NCBI GenBank assembly: GCA_033819885.1
Contig: JAQYUZ010000009.1
Span: forward strand, 62,001 to 126,000
DNA: 64,000 nt
Direction of reading: 5' to 3'
Source of the DNA: Microbotryomycetes sp. JL201
Lineage: Eukaryota; Basidiomycota; Microbotryomycetes
The notes under the pieces are model-generated. The model had not been told where the DNA came from and ran no database searches. It saw only the letters and a program-made list of their open reading frames with translations. Within the stretch, counting starts at the first letter, position 1, and each line of letters opens with the position of its first letter. Of the stretch, positions 33,163-45,331 are shown piece after piece. The translations under genes were made by a program, and so were the position numbers.

Positions 33163-35403
33163 ATGGAAAAGGACCCACTGCTCGGTCCGTCCAACTCGAG
33201 GGCGCGGCATCGGAGTCCGCGGTCTTGTCCGTCCATGTCAGCGCGCGTTCTAGCCGGCTTGGCACTGCTCGTGCTCGTCAACAGATGGCATGACGTTTAT
33301 GCAAGTCATCTTGACAACGTCCGTCTATATCCTGCCCAGCATTGACACTTTCTACAGCGACACAAAACCGAATCGTCTTCTGCTGACGGACCCAGCTTGC
33401 CAGAAACACCTGTCGATGCCAATCACATTCACTGGTTCGAGTGTCCTGATTCAAACGAGACGCAATGGTGAGCTTCACTGTCAATCCTCTACGTCGGGGT
33501 CTGAACGCCCCGTGCAGCGCATTCGTCAAAGTCCCGCTCGACCACTTGAACGCCAGCGACTATCGGACAATCAGCTTGGCCGTCAGGGCTCTGCCGGCAG
33601 CTGTACCCAAGAATCAGGCCAAGGGCGTAGTATTTGTCAATCCTGTCAGTTGGTCTTTGGACGGACTACGGGCGAAAGTATGACTTACCTGCTCGCGTTT
33701 CTCGAAGGGCGGACCAGGAGGATCAGGAACAGACTTTATCGCAACTCATGGCCAGCACTTGTCTCAGATAGTACAAGGTAAGAATCACACTCTCACATTG
33801 TAGCTTGCACAGTTGTGACACTTCTGACCCCGTAGGCCGCTACGACATCTTGTCGTGGGACCCTCGTGGGGTCAACCTCACGAGGCCAAACATCGACTGC
33901 TTCGAGAATGAAGCGATGGCGACCTTGTTCCAGCGCGACGAACAGTCTGTCGGCCTACTTTACGAAGCCACCGACGATGAGGAAACACCGGGACCAAGCT
34001 TGTCTCAGCGAACCTGGGCGAGCAGACTGAGTGGATACAACCGAGCGATGGCTCAAACTTGCATCAATAACGGCAAGGTAGACGTCCTCGAACATCAAAC
34101 AACGGCGGCCACGGCTCGCGACCTGCGCCACTTGTCCAAACTCGTCGGCGACCACGAAGGCGTTCATTACTGGGGCTTGTCATACGGTACAGTGCTGGGC
34201 GCAACGTTTGCTGCAATGTTTCCCGACTCCGTTGGAAGATTCGTATTGGATGGCGTTGTCGACTCTGTCGAGTTCACGAGAAATCTTTGGCAAAGTGGCC
34301 GAACTGCCATGGACCATACGAACAAGACACTCGAAGGTTTTTACGAAGCCTGCGTGCAAGCAGGACCAACTCGATGTGCATTGGCCACAACAGACTCGAC
34401 CGCCGCGTCCCTTCGAGCGAGGATCGACAAGCTCAGAAGGCGCCTGAGAGCAGAACCACTGCCAGTCGTCACAGTCGCCGGAACCGGCATTGTCAAAACG
34501 TCAGATATCCAACACGTGATATTCAGAAAACTGTACAGTCCAAAATCCTGGCCTGTGCTCGCGTCAATTCTGGCAAATGCCGAAAACGGGAACGGCACTG
34601 CGATGTATATGGATCTCAACGAAGCATTAGATCTTGTACCCCGCAATCAGAGCGATAACGTTTTTGCGCGGCCAATGGACAAGATGGGAACGGGACTCTC
34701 GTGCTCGGTGAGAAACAATGTTGACAATCGATTCGAGTTAGCTAACGACGGGTGTGGACCAGGCCATCATGTGCTCGGACACTGATCCATCACCGCTTGC
34801 AAATACTTCAAAAAACGAACTCATATCGTATTTTGAAGAGATGGGGCGACGTTCGATCGCGGGTGAGCCATGGTCCTTGTGGATGGCCAGATGTAGGAAT
34901 TGGCCTTTCAAGGCCAAAGATGTTTACAGAGGACCATGGTCAAGACGAGAAGGACTACCTAAGACTAGGTCAGTATGACTGCTCAATTAGAGCCTACAAG
35001 TACGTCACAAGCTCATCCTCAATCGGGACCCAACAGGAACAAAATCTTGTTCGTGTCCAATACGGCAGACCCCGTGACACCCTTGTCGGCGGCCGAACGA
35101 ATGGCAGAACACGTCTTTACCCGCGACTCGGCGTCGTTGCTCATCCAAGACGGTTTCGGTCATTGCTCGCTCGCCCATCCTTCTTTGTGTACGGCAAAGA
35201 CAATACGGCGGTATTTGCTGGACGGCGTCGTGCCAGAGTACGGTACGCGGTGCGACTCTGATCCAGGTTATCTATTTCCCGAGCCAAGAGAGCAGCAAAT
35301 TTGGGCTCACGCGGCGGACAAAGATGACATGGCGTTAGTACAAGCCTTGGACAAGCTTGCAGACCACCAAGCCACGTCCGGAAACACCATACGACCTCTG
35401 TAG
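33163..35403 (+). CDS. Membrane-anchored alpha/beta-hydrolase, tripeptidyl-aminopeptidase-like (TAP C-terminal domain)
   Basis: Predicted secreted or type II membrane serine peptidase. The N-terminus MEKDPLLGPSNSRARHRS is hydrophilic and basic, followed by one hydrophobic anchor (ARVLAGLALLVLV). After small exons the fold begins with AFVKVPLDHLNASDYRTISL, GVVFVNP + GGPGGSGTDF (oxyanion region), YDILSWDPRGVNLTRP and the nucleophile elbow YWGLSYGTVLGATFA (Ser). The C-terminal TAP domain carries ILFVSNTADPVTP (acid Asp) and QDGFGHCSLAHPS (His), completing a Ser-Asp-His triad. The last exons end at 35403 with SGNTIRPL. Length and motif spacing fit the family. At least six exons; the second exon's limits are uncertain. 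Confidence 0.85.
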
Positions 35404-35428
35404 CAACTTGTTGTCATCAAAAAAAGTC

Positions 35429-37343
35429 CTACTCGTCCTTTCTACTCTTTGAGCTACTACTCTTTCTCCGTTTCAACTCTGCGCCTTCCTTATCCCTATC
35501 CTTTTCTTTGACGCTCGACGAACTGCCTCCTCGTCGCCGTGACGAACTGCCCGCGTTCGCTTCCTTGCTTGGTGATCTAGCACCGGCACCGAGTCCCGCG
35601 CCGACTGTCCCGAGCAGTCCAGTAGCGCTGCTAACTACTTTCGTCGACTTGGTCGCTCCCGATGCTCCAGTCAAAGAGACAGCGTCGCCTGCTACTCTCT
35701 CGCAACGTTCGACTAAGCCAGCTCGCCTGACCCAGGCACGTCTACGTGTATACCGTCCGAGACCACCTTTCGGACCCATCTTTTCAAAGTGATTGTCACC
35801 ATATTGCCACCCTTCGTCGTCGACTGGACAAATCGGTCGTCAGCCTCGTGCGATCAGGCAGACGCGTAAATATCGGTCAAGACTTACCTAGCCAATTGAC
35901 AAACAAGTTCTCGTCGGCGATAGCTTCTCGGTTCGTGTTTCGCAAAACGGCAGGGTCAGACCCGGGCAACGGGCTAACGTCGACGTCTGCAGACGTAGTC
36001 GTAGGTGATGAGGGCTCTTGTACTGACAACCGCCTGGCAGCTTTGACCGCGTCCGGTCCGTCCAAAGACACTGACGACATGCTTGTTGACTTTGTCAGGG
36101 CAGCACCGCTGCCGTCGCCCGAGACGGTGCTCCTTTGTACTTTCCATTCGGGATCGATCCATTTCCACTCGGTTGTGCGCTTCAGGCGCGAGTTTGGATC
36201 CGAGCGAGTCGGCGAAGGCGTGTACGTGATCGAAGGCGGAGGTAAGACGAACGACGTTGGCGGGTTCGCAGGGTTCAAAGCTGGATCCGTCCTAGGGATC
36301 GTCATTCTTTTAGCTCCGAGCTTGGGCGAACGATAGCGCCGAAAGACTTACCAGCTGGCCCTCTCGCCTGGCAACAGCGCGTGAGTCCAGTCCAAACCCA
36401 CCCACCACCTCTGGTTTTCGAATACGACGAATTGAACTTGCACGTCTTCGCCTTCGTCAGCATCTTGATCTTCCTTTGTCGTGCCGCCGCCGACCACCTT
36501 GACGGGTTTTTCTTGTATCTCAGCGCGATCGATCTTTTTCGATCCGAATAGGCCGGGAATGCCAATACCACTGCGCGTCCTCGCTAGCTCTTTTCCGACA
36601 CCTTTGCCCCCGCTTGCGACGCCAATCACAAGGCGACACACCCATCGGATGCCGGCAGACTTCCATAGCAGCGTGCGCAACGTTCTGAAGAACGGAGCAT
36701 TCCACAAGATGGCAACGGAGCCTACTACCAAAGTGATGAGTCGGAGAGGCACGAAAAACGTTGTTGCGAGGTACAGCGGGTACGCCGTGATACAGAATTT
36801 GGCCGTTCGGTATGCCGGAACGGGTCGACCAGGGCCGATCGGTTGAAATGACAGCGCTTGCATGAATGGAACGACGAGGGTCAATCTAAGCGTATGCACG
36901 CGCTGCGCGAGCAAGTGTGACGAATTGAGTAATTGGTTGTAGGACGCTGGTGTCAGAGTCGGGTTGGCTTGGTGGCGCAGTCGTCGAGCTGAAGGCTTAG
37001 TGGGATGTCGCGTGGCCGCTGAACCAACGTAGGAGACGGCTATATAAAGCAAGATCGCGGCAGGCAGTCCATACCTCAGCAAAAGCTCGCCAAAGAGGCA
37101 CACCGCCCACCACGCCAGCAGAACGAGTAATGACGAGAAGAACGAGCCTTGCCACAACAGCAAGTTTGAGAACGTCGTCAGGGCGTGAATGACGGGTGCC
37201 GCCAGCGTCAAGAATTTCAGCACGGCGGGAGGCGTTGCGAGCAAGATGTCTGTCGGCGTCGGTTCCTCGACATGTGGAGTTGACGAAGACAAGAGCGCGC
37301 TCGCCGCCGATGGCCTGGTCGGGGATGTTGCAGACGGAGCCAT
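35429..37343 (-). CDS. Pex30/Pex31-type ER-peroxisome membrane protein with dysferlin (DysF) domain
   Basis: Likely reticulon-like ER membrane protein of the Pex28-Pex32 group that controls peroxisome biogenesis and ER contacts. The start MAPSATSPTRPSAASALL is at 37343. The long exon (36348-37343) has an N-terminal hydrophobic region with paired membrane segments near 37030-37190 and another near 36730-36880. It ends with the DysF N-terminal motif VVFENQRWWVGLDWT. The next exon carries TSFVLPPPSITYTPSPTR and EWKWIDPEWKV. The last carries the DysF C-terminal motif WQYGDNHF followed by GRYTRRRAWVRRA, then a Ser/Lys/Arg-rich tail. The split DysF architecture is characteristic. Which paralogue of the group cannot be said. 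Confidence 0.85.
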
Positions 37344-37971
37344 CGGGGCGAGGTACCGCAAGGACGGCTCAGTGAGCAAAGTGTCCAGCTTGGCGAGAGT
37401 TGCGAATCCTCGGCTGGAGCGAGACTGGTGACGGAGGGCGAGCTGGGAATGGCAAAACGACACGTGCAGTCCGTTCAGTTTGTGTGTCGACTACAAGTGC
37501 GTGTATGTGGACATCTCACCTGCACACAGTGACGTCGCTCTCTCGGCGCTCGAACACCTTGTTCACCGCGGGGCTGTTGGCTTTGCTGCGTCTACAATGT
37601 CGTTCTACCGTAGCTGTGAGCTGGCAGGCTTGCTGTATGGGCTTTGTGCGCGTGTTGGTGCTCGTGCGTGGCTCGTTCGAGCTCGAATCACGGCGAACCG
37701 GCGACTCGCGTCGGACGGCTGATGATATGAGCAAGACACTTGAAGCGGGTATCCTGCGCTATACACGGCGTCTACGCGAGACAAGAGCTGTCCGTTACGC
37801 GACGACCGGAGCTCTTGTCAACGGTCAGAGTTGCTTTGGCCTCAGCGGACCGCGCTCAATCCAAAGCGCAGCCCCACAACCCACAGCGGGTGCTTCACAG
37901 AATCTGCGAGGATACTATTGACAACAGGCTGAAGAAAACAGTCGAATCACAAAACAGAAAAAATCTTGGCA
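37344..37971. other. Intergenic: promoter side of the Pex30-type gene
   Basis: About 630 bp between the start of the Pex30-type gene and the stop of the next minus-strand gene. Open frames here on the plus strand have the Arg/Ser/Cys-rich look of chance translation. No gene or RNA is supported. Confidence 0.4.
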
Positions 37972-38537
37972 CTAAATCAGGTCTTCGTCCGCCTCCTTGC
38001 TCGCCCGAGCCGATGAGCCTAGTGAGCTGTCCAGCTTTTCCAATCCGGCCACAAAATCATCTAGCGAGCCGCTTGCCGCGTTCACTTGCTGAGTGTGGCT
38101 TTCGGTCGTGCCTGTCGTCGCAAAATTCGAGTCCGACGCCACTGCAACGTCCAGACGAGTCTCTTTCCTGCTCGGCTGCATTACTTGACCGCCCTCAGAC
38201 CACCCGGGTGCTATTTGATTTAGTCTCGCTTTTCTCGCCCTTTCTTTTGACTCTGCATACGACGCCAGCAAGTGACATCGCGCTTCGTGTGCTCTGTGAA
38301 GCTTGTCGAGCGCCGCCGGTAGCGCAGACAAAGCATGCGCTTCAATCGTGTGCGGATACACAAACTGAAGGAGACAACGCGGTTCAGTGGTGGCGCTCGA
38401 TCGCGGTCCTGGAGCGGCTGCAGCGACGTGCGACTGACGTAGGCCTGCACGTCTTCCGGCAGAGGGTGAATATCCGGAGGCAGCTCAATCTGCATTGATC
38501 CAAGCAAATCAAGTGTCGCAGCATGACCGTCATCCAC
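37972..38537 (-). CDS. Small conserved-looking fungal protein of unknown function
   Basis: Two exons join in phase: 38433-38537 or so (MDDGHAATLDLLGSMQIELP then PDIHPLPEDVQAY) and about 37972-38366 (FVYPHTIEAHALSALPAALD and on). The intron has donor GTCAGT, a CACTGAAC branch-like site and a CTTCAG acceptor. The middle is a charged helix (SYAESKERARKARLNQIAPG) and the end is acidic. The PPDIHPLPEDVxAYFVYPxT pattern looks like a conserved block I believe recurs in basidiomycete hypothetical proteins, but I cannot name the family. An ATG at 38676 followed by an open frame may be a 5' exon, but its phase does not fit simply, so 38537 is used. Confidence 0.6.
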
Positions 38538-38713
38538 TGTCAGTTACAGACAATGACAGCCAACGAGAGCGCCTACTGACCGGCTTCGAGACCCAGAAAG
38601 ACGGCGACTTGATCAAAGGTACCTTTTCAACGAGCTGTAACGTTGTGGGAAATGCCGGGTCATTGCTCGACATGGCGACTCGAGCCCGTGGGGGGAGCAC
38701 GAAACAGTTCAGG

Positions 38714-38719
38714 CACGTG
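38714..38719. promoter_or_regulatory. CACGTG E-box between divergent transcription units
   Basis: CACGTG in the context AGGCACGTGACC lies between the minus-strand small gene and possible plus-strand exons starting at 38747. It is a bHLH consensus in the expected place for a promoter element. No further evidence. Confidence 0.3.
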
Positions 38720-38746
38720 ACCATTTTGCCCTCGTATTTCGCTTCA

Positions 38747-39220
38747 TGGCCCCGCTAGAGCCCGACTACTCACTTCTGAGCTATGCCACAACATCGCAGG
38801 CCCATACTCGGAGCACGTGCGGAAATCCGCTGGGCCGCCTGGCGGAAATTTGCCGGCATTCGCACTCGGGCACTACAAACGTCCAAGTTCCCTTGCCAAG
38901 TACAGCAATGATTTCGTTGTAAATGTGAGTCCCCCCACTATCTCTCGTACGGGCTATTCACAGGCACAGTACGCTCGCGTCAGTCGCGTGGGGGCCACCC
39001 TGACAGGTTGCTGCATTCTTTCGCAAATCATCAAGCGGCTTTTTGGTTGATGGTTTTCAACTCGCTCGGGATCTGGGTCAATGACGTCCCCGTGTCTGGA
39101 GCTCTCGACTTTGAGCGCTCTTTCCGGAACCGGTCAATCTCGCAGGTCTCACCTTGTCCTGGCCTGGCACGCGCTTGGCGACTTCATTTACAGAAGAAGG
39201 TGCAAGTGCAGGCTGAAACA
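38747..39220 (+). other. Unresolved possible exons upstream of the membrane-protein gene
   Basis: An ATG at 38747 opens MAPLEPDYSLLSYATTSQ and about 58 codons. Possible donors (GTAAAT, GTGAGT) and acceptors (TTCACAG, CTGACAG) follow. A later frame reads FWLMVFNSLGIWVNDVPVSG (39042-39101). These pieces look partly protein-like and spliceable, but I could not make a single convincing model. They could be a small gene or 5' exons of the gene starting at 39521. Confidence 0.25.
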
Positions 39221-39520
39221 TGACCATCTGGTCCCCCCGCGCTGCTTGTAGAGGCCGAGATTTGATCGGCGCGTGCAAGTCTTGACGTGTCTGTGCACTC
39301 CCTTCGCAAAGAAGTCTCTCTTCCGCGCTCTGTCGTACACCAGTCCTTTCAACCAGGTTCAACGAGCAGCATCAATTTGTCTAATCGACGCACACAACCT
39401 TGTCAATCGCGTTCATCCGGTCAAACTTTTCGCCACGGGACAACGTCGCCGACGATCGCAGTCTAGAGGTTTGCGGACTCTTTGCAAGGCCCCGAGGGCC
39501 GCTAAGACATACATGCAACG

Positions 39521-41638
39521 ATGCAACATCTCGACGTTGACGGTCTACCATATGTCGCGCCTGGTCTTAATCCATACCGTGTGGTGAGGCAGGGCATACA
39601 ACAAAACGGAAGGGCTTCCCCTTGGCCAGCGCTCACTTTCAAGGCCAAGGGCGATCCCCGCAGCTCTCAACAAGACTGACGCGTGTTTTTTGCACTTCAT
39701 GCAGTACATCCGTGCTTTGAACGATGCCATGTATCGAGACCCAACACCTGGCCTGAGAGCACGCGTCATCGTCCTGCTTTCGCTCAACTTGCTGTCAGTC
39801 AAGGGTTTCTGCGCTGAGCATTCTCGGTCACTGCCCATCTAGCATGACAGCTGACTGCGGGTTTACTGTGACGGCTCCCAAAACTATAGATACGTGACGC
39901 TGGCAATGCTATACATCGGCTTGCTTGTGATCGAGTCTCGCAAACATGCTCAAGCTGGCTTGGCAACGCGAAGGTTTTGGCTTTTCAGAATGGCGAGTCG
40001 TCTTATTGGTTGCACACCTGAGCGCGAAAGCTGACATTGACATGTTGCACAGGTGAATCGCCCTTCTGGGCGTTACATTGTTTCTAATCAACGCGCATTG
40101 TGCTCAATCATGAGCATCATCGTTGGGGCTTGTGCGATCGCGTACCTGACCGATTTCTACAATGTCTACGTTGAGCGAGGATCTCAAGTGAGCATCGTCT
40201 GACGAGTATCGATCACAAAGCAGAACTGACCCAACGTAAACAACAAATAGAGCAACACGTCCGCATGGCGCGCCTACATCTTCCTACCGCTGTTCGCGCA
40301 CGGCTGGATCATTTCGTGGGGCGGCCTCCAAGCGCTCATTCTGACAACAGACCATCGCAAGGCGCCGCTTATGACGGCGCGAATGGCAAACACCCTGTTC
40401 GTTGGCGGCGGGATCCTGTTGACGGCGATTGGAGTGACTGCTGGATCGTTTTTCGTCAGAGATGGCAACCGGCTATATAGAGTGTACCGACAAGTCATCC
40501 AGCCGCTCAGACAACTAAAGCTCGAGTGGCAAGGCGACATAACGCCAGAACAAGCTCAGATGATTGCTTCGAGCTACTTCAGCGTAGTCGCTCGGTGGCG
40601 CAAATTTTTTCACACTGGAACTTGGGTATACATTGTCATTGGCTTGTTGCTCCCTGGAACTGTCGTCATTGTGAGTGACTCAAGGTGATCCTCCTTAGCA
40701 AAAGTAGCTGACAGCATTTACAGATCAACATCGGAAGTCTAGCATTGACCCGCGTCATGCAACGACACATAAACGTCAAAAAGGCACACCTGTCTGGCCT
40801 GCCCGACGCTAGCGATCCAGAAAGCGCCATCATTAGCGCGGCCGTCACGGCCGAAGACGACTCGCAAACCGAATTTGCTTCTGCTCGACGCCCATTGACG
40901 AACCACGACGTTCGCGAACTCGCGACGAAGGGCAGCGGCTTGTTGCGCGACCACGCTTGTCAAGTGCTGGCTCTCCAAAAGGCCAGAAAAGACTTGTTCT
41001 TGATCGCGAGCTCTGTCGCGGTGATTTCGCTCATTTTGACGGGCTATCTCTTGGGCATAGCCATATGCTGCGCCACTGGCAAATTCATGATCGGATACTG
41101 GCCGCTATGGGAAGCGTGTCTGCTTGGATTCGAGTGGCTATACGGTACCATCAACGTCGTGATCCACATCGCACTGTTTGTGGTCGCGGCTCGCCACCGC
41201 GCGACGATGACTTCGGCAACAACGGCCGCCGAGCCAGAACATTTGGCCGAGACGCTCATGATGCGGTCCGTGACACTCAGTCCTCGATTACCGAGCGGTT
41301 TCGAAGACTTTTCTGGTCACAAACTGCGGAAACCTCGACCGGCGGCGCTGTCCAACACGAAGTTCAACTCGGGTTCGAGCGTCGCAACAAGTGCGGCGCA
41401 CAGTGACGTCGTCGCGTCGAGCCCGACAAGTTTGACGTTCAGCGATATGCTTGAGCGGGGTCCGTCGCCTATGGTGTACACAGCTTCGGGAGCGCCACCA
41501 GTGTCCCGACTGTCCTGGTGGCGACGCACATATGCAGAGGACGGTCGACGGGCATCCAACACGAGTCTCAATATCAGAGTTGGGGTCGAGACTGACGTGC
41601 AAACTGAAAGGGACGGGGACATTGCCCCTGCAAATTGA
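39521..41638 (+). CDS. Multi-pass membrane protein of unknown family
   Basis: Starts MQHLDVDGLPYVAPGLNPYR (39521-39583). The next exons are from 39705 (YIRALNDAMYRDPTPGLRAR), about 39891-40017 (YVTLAMLYIGLLVIESR), about 40053-40187 (SIMSIIVGACAIAYLTDF), about 40251-40670 and about 40725-41638. Seven or eight hydrophobic segments are visible, including LPLFAHGWIISWGGLQALIL, LFVGGGILLTAIGVTAG, YIVIGLLLPGTVV, LFLIASSVAVISLILTGYLL and INVVIHIALFVVAARH. A hydrophilic loop lies near 40780-40960 and a long Ser/Thr-rich cytosolic-looking tail from about 41190. The layout recalls fungal 7-TM proteins but no signature motif is present. Intron phases join cleanly, so the gene is real. Receptor or transporter role is not decided. 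Confidence 0.7.
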
Positions 41639-42021
41639 AAATACGATCCACCATGCGAAGCGACTTGTCTACATGCATTCAATACCTTGCTTGTTGTAGT
41701 CTGTGTAATCTATGCATGAGCCATCTACGTGTCGATGAAAGTCTATGGCACCCTTTCGGGAGCGGACAAAATGCGCATGAAGTGATTTTTTTTTTCTTTT
41801 GACCTGCCAATTTCAAGTTGGACGGCTGAAAAGATTGAACTGACACGAAGACAAGCCATCGTTAAATTGGCTTCGTCAATATGCTTGTTGTAGCGCGTGC
41901 AATAGAAATAAAGTCCCTGACGAGTGCCGACGCCTGGCAGCTCTTTCTGGACCCACCCTCTCAAACACGAGCAGAAGCTTCGCTGCATCGTATCAACACC
42001 TGAAACACGGCTCTTGGGACC

Positions 42022-43277
42022 ATGGCGAAGCAGTTGCAGGCCGTGACTCGCAACTTGCCGTCATTCGTAGCCGAGCCGCTGCAAGCACTGATAGGACAGG
42101 TGAGCACCCGATACTTGCTCAATAGCGGCTCTGTAGCTCTGTACAGCCTCAGACGCGCTCGTCTGCCCCTCACGTGGCTGTGCGCGAGAGCTATGACGCC
42201 GACCGGCAAGAAGCTGGTAACGTGTACTGCGCTGAAGCAGCAAGCTCAGATCTGTAGCTTTTAGGATCAACAGTCGCTGACAATACTGAGCTCGTTCCAG
42301 CAATGCTACCGCTCGCTCATATGGAATGTCAACTTGAGCGACTCGGACTGCCTCAAACTCGCCCTGTCGAAGGGACTCGGGCTCGGACTTGTCCTCGGAG
42401 GTGCCATCGTCAAAGTGCCACAGATTGTCAAAATCGTGAGGGCAAAGTCGGCGCGCGGACTTAGCTTGACGAGCTATCTGCTGGACTCGGCCTCGACGGC
42501 CGTATACGTCGCCTACAATGTCAGACACGCGTTCCCGTGGTCAACGTACGGCGAGACAGTCTTTTTACTGATCCAAAATGTTCGTGCATGGATGTACGAG
42601 CAAGAATGATGAGCGTAGCTGACTTGTTATTTCTTTTGCTTCTTCAGGCAGTCATCATCGCGCTCATCGTCATCTACTCGACGTCCTCCACGGTGCCCGT
42701 TCTAGCGACCATCGCCCTTGCTTTTGCCGCTGCCGGCTACGCTCTCGCTTCGCCGTCCTTGGTATCGACGAGCCTGCTCAAGCTGCTCTTGTCGGCAAGC
42801 ATTCCATTGTCGTGCTTTTCGAAGTTGCCACAGATCATCACGAATCATCAAAACGGTTCGACTGGTCAATTGTCTGCCTTTCTCGTATTCAACTCGTTGC
42901 TCGGCACGGTCGCTCGAGTGTTCACCACGAGCGCAGAAACGGGCGACTCTTTGTTGTGGTGGAACTACGTGTTGCTGTCCGTCCTGAACGGCGTTTTGGC
43001 GCTTCAAATGCTTCTCAGCTGGGACAAGCCAACATCAAATGTCTCACAGCCACTCGACTCTGTTCAAAACGATTTGGGCAAGCGTTCCGACAGGCTCGTC
43101 AAGTCTGCTCAAAAAGGCGTCGAACAGGTCAAGAACAAATCGACATTTGCAGCAGCTTCAATCGCGGAAAAGTCCGGCGCGGGTGGCACAAGTAACAGCA
43201 GGCCTGGCACGCCAAGCAAAAGCTCGAGGACCTCAAGTCCGGCGAGTGCGAAGCGTTACGTGCGCAAGCTCGAATAG
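42022..43277 (+). CDS. MPDU1-like PQ-loop membrane protein (mannose-P-dolichol utilization)
   Basis: ER membrane protein of the MPDU1/SL15 family, needed for use of dolichol-phosphate-linked sugars in glycosylation. Exon 1 starts MAKQLQAVTRNLPSFVAEPL. After an intron (about 42100-42299) the main part reads CLKLALSKGLGLGLVLGGAI, then VKVPQIVKIVRAKSARGLSL, the first PQ loop. After another intron it continues AVIIALIVIYSTSSTVP and the second PQ loop SKLPQIITNHQNGSTGQLS, then FLVFNSLLGTVARVFTT. The C-terminus is a Lys/Ser-rich tail, longer than in animal MPDU1. Two PQ motifs with the correct spacing and seven predicted helices support the call. Confidence 0.9.
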
Positions 43278-43345
43278 GAATAGATGCCTGAGAATCAGAC
43301 TCTGTATTTACAAAGATCAACCTGAGAACAGACTACCGCTGTTCT

Positions 43346-45331
43346 TTAAACGAACGGGTTCCAACCTTGAGGATAAAACACCTCGTTCAGTTCTCGTTCG
43401 TCATCGTCCTGCAAGACTTGTCCAATCCATTCTTCAACTCTCGGTTCCTGACCGACAGTGAAATCAAACAACTTGTTGTAACAAGGCATGCCAGGCGTCG
43501 AGTAATGCTTGTAAGGATCCGTCGGACTCAGGCTCTTGGCGCATTTGAAACAAAAGTGCGTGCCACACCTGGCGCACTGCATGTGAGCACAGCCTTGACT
43601 TCGTTCAACCCAGATTGAACATCCTGGACATTGAGTTGAATGTTGTTGACGCCAAGCCGTGTTGGCACGCTCTTCTTCGAACGCGGCGACTAGACGTTTA
43701 ATGTTGGCTCGTCCGTAACGCAATTCGAGGGCGCTGCGTTCTTGATCATCACCTTCAAGGTAACGAGACACGATTGAAGAGGATGCGGGCAGCGAACAGG
43801 CGTTGCGAGTGCCGTGCCAAGTCCTGAGGCACACGACGCAAAATGAATGTTGGCATTTCGGACAGACGCGCAGCTTGTCGCCATCGTCAAAATCGGGACC
43901 GTTCGGTCGAGGGACAGCTGACCGGCAACTTTCGCGCGGACAAAAGGCGACGGCAGGGTCTGTGCATCGAAATGTGAGCCTGAAGCCGGAATGAGGGTCG
44001 CCGAACTGCACGCACCACTTTCAATCCTCTGCTTCTCTTTCAGCCACAAGTACCGCTCGAGCATGTCGCTGCCAACAATTGTTCTCAATTCGTCAACCAT
44101 GACGAGGCCCGGTTCGTCCTGGCCTGCACGTTCTCCTTCGCTGAGCCTGTCGAAATCTGCTCTCGCTTTTGTGCACGACGGATCAGGACACGCTACGCTA
44201 CGTACGAGGCCTTCGGTGATGCAGAGCCCGAAATAGGATTTGAGGCAAGGCAGGCAGGCGACGTGACCGCAACGCTTGAGTGATACGCAGGATGCGCCTT
44301 TGAGCGACGACAGACACAGAGCGCAATCGAATGTTGCGGTCGAGAACGCGAGACGAGTCATTGTGTCGTTGTGGGCAGACAAGACGTCGGAGAGCGGACT
44401 GTTTGGTTCCGACTGTCGTAAGTCGAGCGGGAACGACAGATTCAGCGTGTCGATCAGTGCAGGACCAGTGACGAGATCGACAAGCAGCAAGAGGCACTCG
44501 TCTTCCGTGCACGCTTGCCGTAATTGCTCCTCAAGCTGCTGTAATCTTGTATTCCCGAGCCAACCAACATCATCCTTGACACTGACAGTCATAGGTGCAG
44601 CTTCGCCAGGATAATGCCGACCGAGTGTGCACAGGATCTGAAGCGGGGGCAGATAACGCAATTTGAGCGGCTTTGGTTGATCTGCCTTTGGCACTACTTG
44701 ATCAAGCGTTGTCGCCTTGACTGATTGCGACGATCGTTCAATAGCTGTCGGTGGCGGCTGAAACTTGAGTCGTCCTGTGTCGGCAAGTTTCGGGTGTGCC
44801 TGGTTCAAGTGAGCTGGTTGCGATCGCGGCGCGTGATCCACCTTGTCGTCCTTTGGACTGACTCGGGCGGCTGTGCGAGGTATCGTTGACGCGTCACTGC
44901 CCGTTCCGCTCTTGTGGCGGCGACGTCTGCTGTTTCGCCTTGGGTCGCTCTCGGGCCGCACTTGTGCAAGTCCACCTGACCTGGTAATATCAATGTTTTG
45001 TAGCCTGTCTGCGACAGTGTTGACGCCCGTGTCCGCCTCTAGCTGTTGCCGCAGCAGTGCCTCGTCTGCGAGCGCTTCGACAACCCAGTCCCATACGTTG
45101 ACAGGCTTGGCAGTGTCCCAGTCGATATCGACTTTTATCGACACGTCGATCACTTGATCGTTGTCGTCTGCGCCATCGTTGATCGTCCGCCACTCGACTT
45201 GACCGGGATAGATGGCCTATAATGCGGAGAACGAAGCCATACGAGTCAGTGAGAGAGACACGATTGAGTTTTTGCAGCATGTTTGAATGTACTGAGAGGG
45301 CCATCAGCTCGTCCTGCTGCCGCTCATTCAT
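43346..45331 (-). CDS. RNF14/Itt1-type RWD-RBR E3 ubiquitin ligase
   Basis: RING-between-RING ubiquitin ligase, probably cytosolic. In yeast, Itt1 affects translation termination; vertebrate RNF14 acts on stalled ribosomes. Exon 1 at 45331 codes MNERQQDELMALS and joins in phase to AIYPGQVEWRTINDGADDND, a typical RWD start. The RWD is interrupted by an Arg/Ser-rich linker near 44750-45000. RING1 follows near 44200-44340 (CALCLSSLKGASCVSLKRCG, CLPCLKSYF), then the IBR near 43800-43960 (AFCPRESC, VCPKCQHSFCVVC) and RING2 near 43540-43640 (CPGCSIWVERSQGCAHMQC then CGTHFCFKC), with the catalytic-type Cys inside RING2. The C-terminal tail ends FYPQGWNPFV. At least three exons. Confidence 0.9.
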
